DNA of 64,000 bases, taken from Girardinichthys multiradiatus. Taxonomy: Eukaryota > Chordata > Actinopteri > Cyprinodontiformes > Goodeidae. The DNA is taken from the NCBI RefSeq assembly GCF_021462225.1, contig NC_061798.1:18622820-18686819 (forward strand), given 5' to 3'. Positions 46,241 to 56,210 of the stretch are shown here, piece after piece. Below the pieces are notes generated by a model. It was not told the origin of the DNA. It saw only the letters and a program-made list of their open reading frames with translations, and did no database searches. Each line of letters opens with the position of its first letter. Within the stretch, counting starts at the first letter, position 1. The translations under genes were made by a program, and so were the position numbers.

Positions 46241-47494
46241 TCAAGGAGGTGGTGTTGTAGCTGCAGGTGTAGTTGTAGCTGCAGTTGTAGTTGTGGTAGC
46301 GAGAAGCTGAAGAAGGATGGCTAGCAGGGAATTGAGGAAATTTGAATTCTGGACCTGTAAGCAATTCAGAAATATATTTAGAAATCTTGCAGAATCATAT
46401 ATGAATTATATAGTAACTGTTTTTATTTCTGGTTTGATTACAGAGAACAGAAAAGATTGTCACCTCATTGGAGTCCGAACCAGAGCTAGAGCGGGCAAAT
46501 CGCTGGTGCTCCAACTGTGGGCAACAAAAAAGTTCAAAACAAATTTTTCAGTTTACTTTGATTTCATTTTCACCTTAGAGCAGATGACCTCCTGCTATTT
46601 CATGTTTAGTGATTTCACCTTTTTTTGTACTGGTTAATACACATACATTTCTCTCATGTTGTTCAACAGAACACTTGTATAAGATATTCAGTAGCTTTTT
46701 TAATCAACATCTCATTGTCAGATATAGATCAGCCCAAAATATTATTCATTATTATTATTGTTATTATGTTTATTTGACTAAGTATGTTATTGAAAGAAAA
46801 TGACACATGGGTGGCCTGAAATACAATGCATAAAGGCTACTAGTTTAAGCAAGAAGAAATTATTGTTTTTGTAAACATTTAACAAAAAAATGGCATGTAA
46901 AGAAATATTTATACTCTTCTTAATGGAATAATTCCTTTTCTTATGATTGCTGACCACCTTTTTACTTAACTGGTATTTTGACAAATTTTCTTTGATAATG
47001 GTCTTTATGCCTATGTGGCTGGAAGGCATATTTGCCATCACCCTAATCTTTAGCTCCCTCCACAAATTCCCTATCAGATTGAAGTTGGGTCTATAGACGC
47101 TCCAAAACATTGATGTTACTTCCATTGGTAAAACATAAAGATTACTTTAAATTAAATCTGTCCGAGGTTGAAGTAACTTAGGGTTTAGATTTATATTAGG
47201 TGCTTGGAAAATTTTCTGTTAATTAAAAAAGTGTTAAGACTTTCATGGCAAACTAGTGGAATGCACATGGAACAAGAAATGAAACTAACATTATGACACA
47301 AAACAGGAAGTAACTCAGTTAATGGAGTCCTCATTGCAAAGTAAACATGCAAAATTACATTTTCAAACTTCTTTTTCTAAACTTACATTTTTTCATCCTA
47401 CTCTAACAGAAATTTCATGTAATATAGTCCCACTTACTGGTTCAGCCACAATGAGGCTCAGGAGGCATCCAAGAATAAGTGCTACCTTCAGCAT
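46241..47494 (-). CDS. Gene D: small SCPP-like secreted Thr-rich protein (mixed type)
   Basis: Coding exons join(46241-46354, 46464-46514, 47438-47494), 73 residues. The signal peptide MLKVALILGCLLSLIVA plus EP and exon 3 LEHQRFARSSSGSDSNE, ending in S-x-E, are of the A type. The last exon reads VQNSNFLNSLLAILLQLLAT and then TTTTAATTTPAATTPPP, so the Leu-rich segment comes before the Thr tract, as in the B genes and opposite to A1 and C. Introns are phase 0. Exon 1 is near 47603-47655 under TATATAAG (47678-47685), and a poly(A) signal is at 46100-46105. Intron 2 holds an old Tc1-like remnant. Role inferred only from SCPP architecture. Confidence 0.8.
46800..47160 (-). pseudogene. Tc1-like transposase remnant in intron of gene D
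   Basis: Minus-strand YRPNFNLIGNLWRELKIRVMANMP matches the region around the catalytic Glu of Tc1-like transposases (consensus PDLNPIENLWRxLK), here with the Glu changed to Gly. The upstream part is lost. The same family is at 26230-26490. Orientation is the same as the gene. Confidence 0.65.
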
Positions 47495-47677
47495 GGCTGT
47501 GGAGATCTCAGCTGTCAGAACATGAATACAGGCTTTGTCATGTAAACAAATTGGTTCAAATAAATATTGAAAAAGAAATGAAGCATAAATGTGTATATTC
47601 ACCTTCTCTACTGCAATTGACTGTGTCACAGATTGACAAAGAGGTTTTTGTCATGTTTAACGGAATTTTGGACTCCT

Positions 47678-47685
47678 CTTATATA
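47678..47685 (-). promoter_or_regulatory. TATA box of gene D
   Basis: TATATAAG on the minus strand, about 25-30 bases before the probable transcription start. Confidence 0.7.
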
Positions 47686-47809
47686 CAGTATCTGGATCAG
47701 AGATGTTGGGAAACTCTGCTTCTTAGAGGATTCCACTTGGTTGCAATGTCTAATCTGTAATTAGATACAGAAACCGCGCCTCGACAGCTCTTAGGTGTAA
47801 TCCTGAGGT

Positions 47810-48096
47810 ACAGTGTTATTCAAATACAGCAACAGGGTGATTCATTCTTGATCCCTCAGTAAATCTATAAGTGAACAAATCTGTAAACCAATACCAGGCC
47901 TTTTGATTACAAATCAAGAGTCTTTCAATAGAGACAACACCTAGATAAGTTTGCGTTCATGCATGTCCCCTCATGTTTTGACAAATGTTTTTCACCGTTT
48001 CCAGAAACAATTTCTTTAATCAGGTTGAATTGTTTTAGAACCAAAGTATTAGAAGAGCTTCCATATTTTTGTGCTGAGAAACAATGTTTGAAGTAA
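47810..48096. repeat. Upstream flank of gene D, duplicated at 50.8 kb
   Basis: Resembles 50785-51055 in the same order: 'gatccctc', 'ttttgattacaaatca', 'gcatgtc', 'tttttgtgctgagaa' and 'tttgaagtaa'. At the end of this copy the Tc1-like element 48099-49708 is inserted; the other copy runs on without it. Confidence 0.7.
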
Positions 48097-48098
48097 TA

Positions 48099-49708
48099 CA
48101 GGTCCTTCTCAAAATATTAGCATATTGTGATAAAGTTCATTATTTTCCATAATGTCATGATGAAAATTTAACATTCATATATTTTAGATTCATTGCACAC
48201 TAACTGAAATATTTCAGGTCTTTTATTGTCTTAATACGGATGATTTTGGCATACAGCTCATGAAAACCCAAAATTCCTATCTCACAAAATTAGCATATTT
48301 CATCCGACCAATAAAAGAAAAGTGTTTTTAATACAAAAAACGTCAACCTTCAAATAATCATGTACAGTTATGCACTCAATACTTGGTCGGGAATCCTTTT
48401 GCAGAAATGACTGCTTCAATGCAGCGTGGCATGGAGGCAATCAGCCTGTGGCACTGCTGAGGTCTTATGGAGGCCCAGGATGCTTCGATAGCGGCCTTTA
48501 GATCATCCAGAGTGTTGGGTCTTGAGTCTCTCAACGTTCTCTTCATAATATCCCACAGATTCTCTATGGGGTTCAGGTCAGGAGAGTTAGCAGGCCAATT
48601 GAGCACAGTGATACCATGGTCAGTAAACCATTTACCAGTGGTTTTGGCACTGTGAGCAGGTGCCAGGTCGTGATGAAAAATGAAATCTTCATCTCCATAA
48701 AGCTTTTCAGCAGATGGAAGCATGAAGTGCTCCAAAATCTCCTGATAGCTAGCTGCATTGACCCTGCCCTTGATAAAACACAGTGGACCAACACCAGCAG
48801 CTGACACGGCACCCCAGACCATCACTGACTGTGGGTACTTGACACCGGACTTCTGGCATTTTGGCATTTCCTTCTCTCCAGTCTTCCTCCAGACTCTGGC
48901 ACCTTGATTTCCGAATGACATGCAGAATTTGCTTTCATCCGAAAAAAGTACTTTGGACCACTGAGCAACAGTCCAGTGATGCTTCTCTGTAGCCCAGGTC
49001 AGGCGCTTCTGCCGCTGTTTCTGGTTCAAAAGTGGCTTGACCTGGGGAATGCGGCACCTGTAGCCCATTTCCTGCACACGCCTGTGCACGGTGGCTCTGG
49101 ATGTTTCTACTCCAGACTCAGTCCACTGCTTCCGCAGGTCCCCCAAGGTCTGGAATCGGCCCTTCTCCACAATCTTCCTCAGGGTCCGGTCACCTCTTCT
49201 TGTTGTGCAGAGTTTTCTGCCACACTTTTTCCTTCCCACAGACTTCCCACTGAGGTGCCTTGATACAGCACTCTGGGAACAGCCTATTCGTTCAGAAATG
49301 TCTTTCTGTGTCTTACCCTCTTGCTTGAGGGTGTCAATAGTGGCCTTCTGGACAGCAGTCAGGTCGGCAGTCTTACCCATGATTGGGGTTTTGAGTGATG
49401 AACCAGGCTGGGAGTTTTAAAGGCCTCAGGAATCTTTTGCAGGTGTTTAGAGTTAACTCGTTGATTCAGATGATTAGGTTCATAGCTCGTTTAGAGACCC
49501 TTTTAATGATATGCTGATTTTGTGAGATAGGAATTTTGGGTTTTCATGAGCTGTATGCCAAAATCATCCGTATTAAGACAATAAAAGACCTGAAATATTT
49601 CAGTTAGTGTGCAATGAATCTAAAATATATGAATGTTAAATTTTCATCATGACATTATGGAAAATAATGAACTTTATCACAATATGCTAATATTTTGAGA
49701 AGGACCTG
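48099..49708 (-). mobile_element. Tc1-like (DD34E) element with about 200-bp inverted repeats, apparently intact
   Basis: 1610 bp flanked by TA (48097-48098, 49709-49710). The inverted repeats begin caggtccttctcaaaatatt and extend about 200 bp, to near 48305 on the left and from near 49511 on the right. They enclose one open transposase frame without stops. The element lies in the upstream flank of gene D. Confidence 0.95.
48376..49380 (-). CDS. Tc1-like transposase, full length (334 aa)
   Basis: Cut-and-paste DNA transposase. It starts MGKTADLTAVQKATIDTLKQ. The first helix-turn-helix is at residues about 25-43 (ISERIGCSQSAVSRHL), followed by a basic VGRKKCGRK stretch and a second DNA-binding domain to about residue 110. 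The catalytic residues are Asp148 (LFSDES), Asp238 (HHDLAPAH) and Glu273 (NPIENLW), with 34 residues between the last two. VMVWGAVS precedes as usual. No stop or frameshift is seen and the length is normal for the family, so the protein could be functional; this cannot be told from sequence alone. It is nearly the same as the 320-residue copy at 59779. Confidence 0.93.
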   Translation of the reverse strand: MGKTADLTAVQKATIDTLKQEGKTQKDISERIGCSQSAVSRHLSGKSVGRKKCGRKLCTTRRGDRTLRKIVEKGRFQTLGDLRKQWTESGVETSRATVHRRVQEMGYRCRIPQVKPLLNQKQRQKRLTWATEKHHWTVAQWSKVLFSDESKFCMSFGNQGARVWRKTGEKEMPKCQKSGVKYPQSVMVWGAVSAAGVGPLCFIKGRVNAASYQEILEHFMLPSAEKLYGDEDFIFHHDLAPAHSAKTTGKWFTDHGITVLNWPANSPDLNPIENLWDIMKRTLRDSRPNTLDDLKAAIEASWASIRPQQCHRLIASMPRCIEAVISAKGFPTKY

Positions 49709-49749
49709 TAAATGACATGTTTCCAGAAGGACCCACACTGCAGATGAAA

Positions 49750-50780
49750 GGTAACCAAAAGCTGCTTTGTTTAATGTGACACTTATCCAGCTGTGGATGC
49801 TTTTCACAGTTCTTAAAGGAAATTATGATTTAAATCAGAGATGATGCACCTTGGGTCCCTGTTTATTCTACTGAGAAAAAGAGAAGCACATGAGTTGGAA
49901 AAGGAAAGCAATGAAGATTGTCACAATGTTCCAAAAGACAAAAATTAATCTTAGTTCTTGTGAGCTTAGAACCCTGGTAGCTTATACATTTGTTCTGATA
50001 GTTGTAAGGAGATTTCATTCTTTTTTTTTTACCCTAAATTTTATGATTTTACCTTTCCTTATACGTGGCACTTTACAAAATTCTAAAAAGTAGTGTAGAG
50101 TGTAAAAAAGACTAACTAAATAAATGACACTTAATGATTGATTAAATAAATAAAATAATGGGATAAAGTCACCTCGGCTGTCAATACTTTGTGTGGGGAT
50201 CACTTCTCTATGTGTCTTTTCATGTGTCATTCTAACATGGTGGAATGACACATGAAAAGAGTTTGGATTATCTTGAGCGTGGTATTGTAGGTTAATATCA
50301 GTGACTCAAATTTGATGCAGGCAGCTAAGAATAGCGAGGGGAGCTCAATGAACAGAAGGGTGAAGTGTGCTCTTTTAGGCTGATTGAGGACCAGGGGAGC
50401 TACTGAGAAAAGGTTTTCAAAGACTGCTCAGCAGATGTGCTAAAATGTATATCTTCTGCATTACTCTTAAATAACGTCCTGATGTTTGGATCGTCTAACA
50501 GTAGGCATAAATTAGTGTTTGACCTTAATTTCACTGCAGAGTTAAAATGTTTTGTCTCAGATTATTCTTGCTAGTGAAAATCCATCCGTTTCTGCATTAA
50601 CATTTTTGGTACTTAACAATTCATGAATTGTGTTGCAGGCTGAAGATGCAGAAATGAATACGTATAAAGAAATTAAATTAAGTTGGCAAGAGAGTGTGAC
50701 ATTTTTTTTTTTTTTTTAATGTCTCACAGGTAGAATAGAAACTTGAGCAGCTATTCTTTAAAAACTATAATAGTCAATAT
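49750..50780. other. No gene recognised; contains a hairpin
   Basis: AT-rich sequence with short open frames only. The one structure noted is the perfect inverted repeat at 50215-50260. Confidence 0.5.
50215..50260. repeat. Perfect 18-bp inverted repeat with 10-base loop
   Basis: tcttttcatgtgtcattc (50215-50232) is followed after taacatggtg by its exact reverse complement (50243-50260). It could be the end-to-end remnant of a small inverted-repeat element or a chance palindrome; nothing around it decides. Confidence 0.7.
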
Positions 50781-50784
50781 AGTT

Positions 50785-51080
50785 ACACTGACAGGTTAGT
50801 TCCTTCTCGATCCCTCGATATGGAAACAAATTGGTAAGATGGTACCCTGGTTTTTGATTACAAATCAATAGGCTTTTAATAGTGGCAACACCAAGTTGAG
50901 TTTGTATTTATGCATGTCTGCTTATGTGCAGCCATAGACATATATGTTATTACAATTATTCGACAGCGTTTCCTACAGTTTTTATTTCCATCAAAATTGC
51001 TTTCATGTTTTTGTGTTGAGAAGGATGAAGGACTTTGCCAACAATATTTGAAGTAACATGTTCTGAATGTGGATCAACAT
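50785..51080. repeat. Second copy of the gene D upstream flank, without a gene
   Basis: Diverged duplicate of 47810-48096. It continues across the site that is split by the Tc1 element in the other copy (tttgaagtaacatgttc against tttgaagtaa|element|taaatgacatg). No exon of an SCPP-like gene is found to the left of it, where the gene should be, between about 49750 and 50780. Confidence 0.65.
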
Positions 51081-51084
51081 TAAT

Positions 51085-53110
51085 TACACGTTGTTTTCAG
51101 GATATTTGCTCTGACTCATTATGGTGTCTAATTTAATCATGAGGGCACAAGAGACCAAACTTCTGAAAGTAACATCTAATAGAAATCAAAATTTACTGAT
51201 TCTGGGTTTTTTTTATTTACACTTTTGAAAATGTGATTTTTGGAAGCTACAGCAGAGCCAACATGTTTCCACTGGATTAAGGTCAAACACATAGGATGTA
51301 AATAAAACAAGTGTCAAGGTTCTTTGGAATTATGTGTAGCTGGTGTGAAGAGTGGTTAAAGAAAGACTGTACAAAAAGCAGGAATATGACAGTAAAGAAG
51401 TAAAACAGTGAAAACTGAATTTCTACTTATAGTAATTAGGGTTAGGGTCAGCAAGACAAGACAGATAAATAGTCTTGTGGAAAGGATGCTGAGGGTTCTT
51501 TAATATGTTATTCATTTGATGAAGCACCATTCTTTGCACGACTATCTCTAGAGGTCCAGAGCAGTCCTCAAAACACAGTCAGCCTTCTTTGTTTGTTCAG
51601 CATTTTTAAGTTGCTTCCAAGCAGATGATTGCAGAAGCGATTGCACACTTCCCCACACGGGCTTATGGAAGATTTGCAGCATTTTGCAGCAAACACTGGT
51701 CTGTTAATTCTTGTTCACAGCTTCACTGTTGCACCACCTCCACTTCTTTCCCCTGATGGAAATAATATTTTATAAATTCCTGTTTCCCCTGGACCCAATG
51801 TACATGAAGCCCTTGGTGATGCCCTCAGTGGGGTCCTCTAGAACCTGCTTGTCTGAGACCCTTTGTTCTGGTTTGAATTTTTAGGAGCTCAAAGAAAGTG
51901 ACTAAACAAACCTATGAATTTCCATTAAAACATTCATGAAAATGTACCACCTTCAGTTTCTAGTTGTAAGTGTTAAAACAAAAATTATATTTCTGAAGAA
52001 AATAAATTTGTTAAAGTAAACAAGGAAAGAAATCTGTTCTATTCTTGTAATTAGCTGACAAAACTAAGAGGTTACTTGGAAAGGTAACTTATGTTTGCAC
52101 AAAGACAGAAAGATATAATACTGTGCAAAGACAGCAATGTTTGTCTACTTACAGTTGCTAGGTTGGTATGTTGGGAAAAAATACTTTTAAATAATTTAAG
52201 CTCATGTTCTCAAATATGACCAGATACCGAATCCACTGAATTATATGGGTCTGTTGCACTTACCTAAAGACTTAGAAAAAAATATAAGATCCAATTTGTT
52301 TAAAAAAATCTTTAACAATCGATTAAGATATTGTAAATTGCCATTGCTGCCTGGGTAATTCTTCTTCATTACTTTTGAATAATTCAGGGAAAGGAGAAAA
52401 TGTATGAAACAATCGGTTGGTGGATTTTAAATCAGATAACATGGTTATTTGACAACGCCCTTCTGCAACTGCAACTGTTCTCAGGAGAACTCATTCAAAA
52501 ATAAATAGCTTAAGGCTTCAACTTTTCATTCCTCTTGAACTGCTTTTCTTGTGACTATTTTTATGAATTTTTTTTGTCCTTCACAGTGGACAAATGTTGA
52601 TAGACCATGACTATCTCTCTGCCCCTCCAACCTCTAAACTAAATATGACAACAGCATGATAAAACTGATGAAATTCTGTTATGGCATTTAGTTTCGTGTG
52701 CCACCCCCCGTTTGTTAGTGGCCTCCATTTTGTCATCCCTTTGAAAACGTTCTGGAGACACTCCTGATATATTGCATGGGTGATAGTTTGCATTTTCTTC
52801 CTTGGTTCATGTATTGTACATCTTTTGACGCAGAGGTATTCAAATTAAATAAACACTTCATACTAAATTGTTCATAATTATGAGTATCAATGGTTGTCTG
52901 TCAATCATGTGTCCATGCTTTTCATCTTTCTGTCTCGATTGTGTGTGTGTGAGCCTGTGTGGGTGTTTTTCCCTGTCTCTCCTGAGGAGCTCTGCTGGTG
53001 GGAGAGTAATCATCTGCTGCAGCATTCTTAAGGAACTGTTGGACGAGCGTTCTTCACCTGATGGTCCACGTTGTTGGTAAAGTCAAGCCCTCTTAGCCCA
53101 AGTTCCCGTT
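51085..53110. other. No host gene; old LINE debris
   Basis: Between 51480 and 51630 the motif 'ctctagaggtccagagcag' and 'cagccttctttgtttgttcagc' matches a LINE fragment better preserved at 55070-55345. The rest shows no recognisable content. Confidence 0.5.
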
Positions 53111-53119
53111 TAGACCTCT

Positions 53120-53500
53120 AATAGTGCATTCAGACTGAGCTCGATTCCAGCGAATCTTTCGCCTCATTCGCATGCTGTCACTCAACTGACTTTTCGCCAG
53201 CAATTCACGTCATCAAATAGGAGGAACTTCTATCTTTGGCTTGCTGGTTTCAACTCAACGTAGAGCGAGTCACGGTGCTTTATTTATGGAAAATTCAACA
53301 ATGTGGCTGGCGTCGACGTCTCTGGGTTCACCAGAGACAGAACCATTTTGGAGTACCACCACCTACTCCAGGAGCTGCGCCTGGATGACGGTCACTTTCA
53401 GCAGTACTTCCGTCTATCCAAGACCCAGTATGAGGACCTGCTGCCCTGCGGGGGTGGACGAATCAGCCTCTGGTATGAAGGAGTAGACAATACGAAGAAA
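53120..53500 (+). pseudogene. PIF/Harbinger remnant 3, plus orientation
   Basis: Begins with 'tagtgcattcagactgagctc', similar to Harbinger-type ends, and then encodes on the plus strand a frameshifted transposase N-terminus with YHHLLQELRLDDGHFQQYFR and TQYEDLL (53350-53450). It stops before the catalytic region. Confidence 0.7.
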
Positions 53501-53554
53501 GAAAAAACAGGTGTTAACTTGGTCATCAGAAAGACTAAAAATCACTTTAGTTGA

Positions 53555-54375
53555 GTCATTCAGAAATTCAACAGTAACCGGTTTTAACCTCCTTATATTG
53601 TTTTTGTCAGAGTATAAATGCCAATTTATATTTCTGATGGGGTAAACATTTAACTTAATCAATTTTTTAAAATAAAATAAAGTATCCTTTAGCTGTTTTT
53701 TTCCACACGGAATTTAATGTTGGGATGGTGAGATGCTCTAGATATCATGTATTTGATAAAACAAAGTTTATTTTAGTCATTAGAGATTTAATGCTTGACT
53801 TGGATTTAGGCTTGACTTGGCTCTCAGTGACCTGAAATTTGACTTGGAAAAATTATTTGTAAACATGTCTGCTATGTATACTGTGGAGCAATCTTTTTGG
53901 GCAAAGTGTGATAATTGAATTAAAAATAGCTAAACACTAGCAGCTAAATGTCTAATTTTATATTACTTCTTCAGCATGAACTAACACCATTAACATTACC
54001 CACTGATGTTAACAATAAAATAAGAGTCTTAGCATGTCTTATTTAATCCAGTGGGAGAGGTTCAGTAAAGTGTGATCAGGTCCTTGGTTAGTTCAAAGCA
54101 GTGGACTGTGAAGACTGAGGAGCCTTCTTCTGTCTCTTCTCTTACCCAACAAAGTGTATCACATTTTTCGCTGATGTTTGTTTAAAACTACCCAACTTCT
54201 GTCCCACCAGCATAAACCCAGCATTTGGGGTAAATATATAACCCAGCAATTTTCTTGTGAGTGTTTTATAGGGGGAAAAAAAGTTATAACATCATCGAAG
54301 ACCAATCAAAGTTTAAAAAATGAAATTTCAGCCTTGAAAAATTAATAAACATAATTTGTTAAAGCTTTACATTTT
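53555..54375. other. No gene recognised
   Basis: AT-rich sequence without coding or repeat motif that I could identify. Confidence 0.5.
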
Positions 54376-54379
54376 CCTG

Positions 54380-54490
54380 TTGTGGACTGGCAACAAGTTC
54401 AGGGTGTACCCCGCCTCTCACCCGTAGACCACTGGAGACTGGCACCAGTTCTCCTGTGACCCTGTACGGAAGAAGCAGGTATAGAAAATG
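54380..54490 (+). repeat. LINE 3' tail preceding the microsatellite
   Basis: 'ggactggcaac', 'tgtaccccgcctctcacccg', 'ctggagactggcaccag' and 'aagcaggtatagaaaatgg' are the 3' tail of an abundant fish LINE, which ends in (ggat)n and leads directly into the GATA tract. Confidence 0.7.
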
Positions 54491-54498
54491 GATGGATG

Positions 54499-54705
<207 letters not shown>

Positions 54706-55069
54706 GGTTGGTTCACATTTTATTAGTGGTGATTTATTATTGCTGGAGACAGTTTTTCCTAGATTGTCTGACATTCACCTTAAATTTATCAGATAAAGAT
54801 GTTAAAAGGTTTAGCTAGCCCATGGACTGCCCAGACAGGCTCCAGCTGGTAAATTACTTGTGAAACCAACTTATTAGGTGACTGATATTTAATTTTGTCA
54901 TCAGCAGCAAAGAAATATATAAATATCTGTGATGAAGCTGTAGTAATATGGTGTTTATTGTCTTAAATCTGCTACATATCCTTTAGCTTGATTAAATTGT
55001 TCTGTGTTGTATCAAATTGTATTCAGTTCAATTCAATTCAAAGGGAAATTAAATGTTGTTGTAGCTCAT

Positions 55070-55545
55070 ATTATGCAGGTTTCTTCAAAGAGCCGTTGTA
55101 GATACTGATAGCTGTAGGCAGGAAGGATCTCCTGTAGCCGTCTGTCTCACAGAAGGTCTGAAGAAGCCTCTGACTGAAGACACTCTGTTGTTGTACATCA
55201 GTCTCATTAAGAGGAAGCCAAGGGTTCTCCATAATGTTCTTCATTTTATGAAGAATCCTTCTTTACACAATGATCTCCAGAGGTTCCAGGGGAGTCCACA
55301 GAAAAAAGCCAACCTTCTTTATTAGCTTGTTGCGCTTTTTTAACTCCCTGGCTCTGACTGACTGAAGGGAGGCTGGCATACAATCAGAAACACCAGGGCC
55401 TCTGACCACCATCAGCAGGCAAGCCGGGTGAAGTATCTTGCCCAAGGATACAACAACTGGACAAAAAGAGCGGGTGTTCGAACCAGCAACCCACCGGTTA
55501 CACCTACCACTTGAGCCACAGTTAGGTGCCATGCATGTTTTAGAT
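55070..55545 (-). repeat. LINE-derived fragment
   Basis: Contains 'ggcaggaaggatctcctgta', 'cctctgactgaagacactct' and 'tgatctccagaggttccag', sequence that is widespread in fish genomes as part of a LINE, followed by 'cttgcccaaggatacaac' and 'ttcgaaccagcaaccc', another standard repeat block. A diverged partial copy is at 51480-51630. Confidence 0.6.
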
Positions 55546-55559
55546 GTTACCCTGGTTCA

Positions 55560-56090
55560 GCACACTCAAATCAAATGAATGCTCATTACTAGGCCTGTGT
55601 AGAACTTGATGCTATACTATGGAGGTACCTATAGGTGTGTTGGAGCAACGGCACACCTAAGACATGTAGGACACCAGCTTTGAGGACTGGAGTTGGGCAC
55701 TTGTACCCTAACACCTTAATCTACCCCTAACTATGACACTAAACCATCCCGTATCCTACCCATCATCCCTTACCCGAACCCTAAAGCTGTAGACAAGACC
55801 ACCCAACCTGTGGGTAAGTCAAGACAAACACCAGACAAGACAAAGACATACCCAAATGTTAACTGAATGAGCGAGTTGAAGCAACAGGTGGCAGACAGAA
55901 GACCATGTACAGTATGAGCCTCAAAATGAGGTCTGAGAATATTGGAGGTCCGAGAGTGGTCCCTGCAGGTGGATGCTTCTCAAAAGGCCATAAACTCAGT
56001 GTAATAGTAGCACTTTGAGATTTGAGGGGGATGTGACATCAAGCTCGCATGGGACAAGAAAACTCACTCTGATATCAAAACTCTTTCATT
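55560..56090. other. No gene recognised
   Basis: Region downstream of odam without recognisable content. Confidence 0.5.
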
Positions 56091-56210
56091 TGACAAATTT
56101 ATTTATTTAAAATGTATTCAAAGCAAAGAATAAGTTTCATTGAAGTTGTGGCTAACTCTCTCCCTGGCCTTTCCACCACAGCAGTAATGTTTCTTCTTTT
56201 CCGGTAACAT

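Noticed and set aside
51436..51450. ttagggttaggg, telomere-like repeat
   Set aside because: Only two units; expected by chance and no sign of a larger interstitial telomeric array.
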